Source: an uncultured Haemophilus sp.
GTDB lineage: Bacteria > Pseudomonadota > Gammaproteobacteria > Enterobacterales > Pasteurellaceae
NCBI GenBank assembly: GCA_959600045.1
Contig: CAUGKJ010000079.1
Span: 1 to 5,217, forward strand
Reading direction: 5' to 3'
Length of the DNA stretch: 5,217 nucleotides
The translations under genes were made by a program, and so were the position numbers. The notes below the pieces were generated by a model. The model ran no database searches. It was not told the DNA's origin and saw nothing but the letters and a program-made list of their open reading frames with translations. The first letter of the stretch is position 1, and each line of letters begins with the position of its first letter. Positions 4,883-5,217 of the stretch are shown in pieces.

Positions 4883-5217
4883 ATGAAGATAGCCTTAGGT
4901 ATTGAATATAACGGAAAACAATATTGTGGCTGGCAGCGACAAGAGAAAGTGCGTAGCGTACAAGAAGAATTAGAAAAAGCGTTATCTTTCGTGGCAAATG
5001 AAAAAATTGAAGTGTTTTGTGCGGGCAGAACAGATTCTGGTGTTCATGGCACAGGACAAGTGGTGCATTTTGAAACTACAGCGGTTCGTCCTGAAAAAGC
5101 TTGGGCATTTGGTACGAATGCGAATTTGCCTGATGATATTTCAGTGAGTTGGGCAAAAGTGGTGGATGATGAATTTCACGCCCGTTTTTCGGCAACCGCG
5201 CGTCGTTATCGTTATAT
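4883..5217 (+). CDS. truA: tRNA pseudouridine synthase A (truA), 3' truncated by the window
   Basis: Cytoplasmic enzyme that isomerises uridine to pseudouridine at positions 38, 39 and 40 in the tRNA anticodon stem-loop. 111 complete codons are present, about 40% of the usual length of around 270 aa; the rest lies beyond the right edge. Start ATG has TAGGAG at 4868-4873, 9 nt upstream. Diagnostic sequence: [11 protein letters not shown] at the N-terminus, [19 protein letters not shown] (16-34), and the catalytic motif [16 protein letters not shown], with the nucleophilic Asp at residue 51 (equivalent to Asp60 of E. coli). The C-terminal visible part includes [15 protein letters not shown] and [14 protein letters not shown], also family-typical. 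No frame break is seen. No clear promoter lies between the terminator and the start, so the site of transcription initiation is uncertain; a weak promoter inside 4831-4870 or read-through is possible. This is the host side of the prophage junction. Confidence 0.96.
   Translation, partial: MKIALGIEYNGKQYCGWQRQEKVRSVQEELEKALSFVANEKIEVFCAGRTDSGVHGTGQVVHFETTAVRPEKAWAFGTNANLPDDISVSWAKVVDDEFHARFSATARRYRY

Noticed and set aside
4776..4997. 73-aa minus-strand frame starting inside truA
   Set aside because: Overlaps the highly conserved truA N-terminus and runs through the terminator; no ribosome-binding site and no recognisable protein.

Overview
The window is the late-gene end of a lambda-like tailed prophage beside a host housekeeping gene, in a Pasteurellaceae genome very close to Haemophilus influenzae. 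Three signs support this. The base composition is AT-rich. Exact copies of the Haemophilus-type DNA uptake signal (AAGTGCGGT) occur, including a head-to-head pair built into a terminator. The partial gene at the right edge encodes TruA, and its sequence agrees closely with my memory of the H. influenzae protein. No database search was possible, so genus is well supported and species is inference.

Layout, all genes on the + strand. 1-2514 is the C-terminal 837 codons of a gpJ-type tail-tip/host-specificity protein, open to the left edge. It carries two FN3-like domains, a long coiled coil, a DUF1983-like segment, a carbohydrate-binding-like beta domain, a nine-unit pentapeptide repeat shaft and a distal tip. 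2526-2852 is a 108-aa protein of unknown function, tightly coupled to gpJ. A strong terminator made from two inverted uptake signals follows at 2863-2890. Four tightly packed genes come next: a 111-aa beta-rich phage protein (2903-3238), a 45-aa microprotein (3235-3372), a 162-aa helical tail-associated protein (3374-3862) and a 228-aa fibre/receptor-binding-like protein (3862-4548). The last two share an N-terminal motif, F-x6-F-A-E-F-x-G, which suggests a common docking module.

4549-4882 has no convincing gene but is dense in structure: nested and competing hairpins, a 14-bp palindrome, two copies of AGTTTCGGAAA exactly 20 bp apart, an inverted repeat with a 7-bp spacer that looks like a tyrosine-recombinase core, and a perfect 11-bp terminator. 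truA starts at 4883 and runs off the right edge.

In lambda the tail genes J-lom-stf-tfa end next to attP, so in the integrated prophage they abut the bacterial chromosome. The same order here (gpJ, accessory fibre genes, structured non-coding DNA, host gene) suggests that 4549-4797 holds one prophage attachment end. The most interesting parts are this proposed junction and the post-gpJ cassette, which looks like an accessory adhesion or tail-fibre module lying behind a terminator. I see no defence system, CRISPR array, insertion sequence, tRNA or lysis gene.
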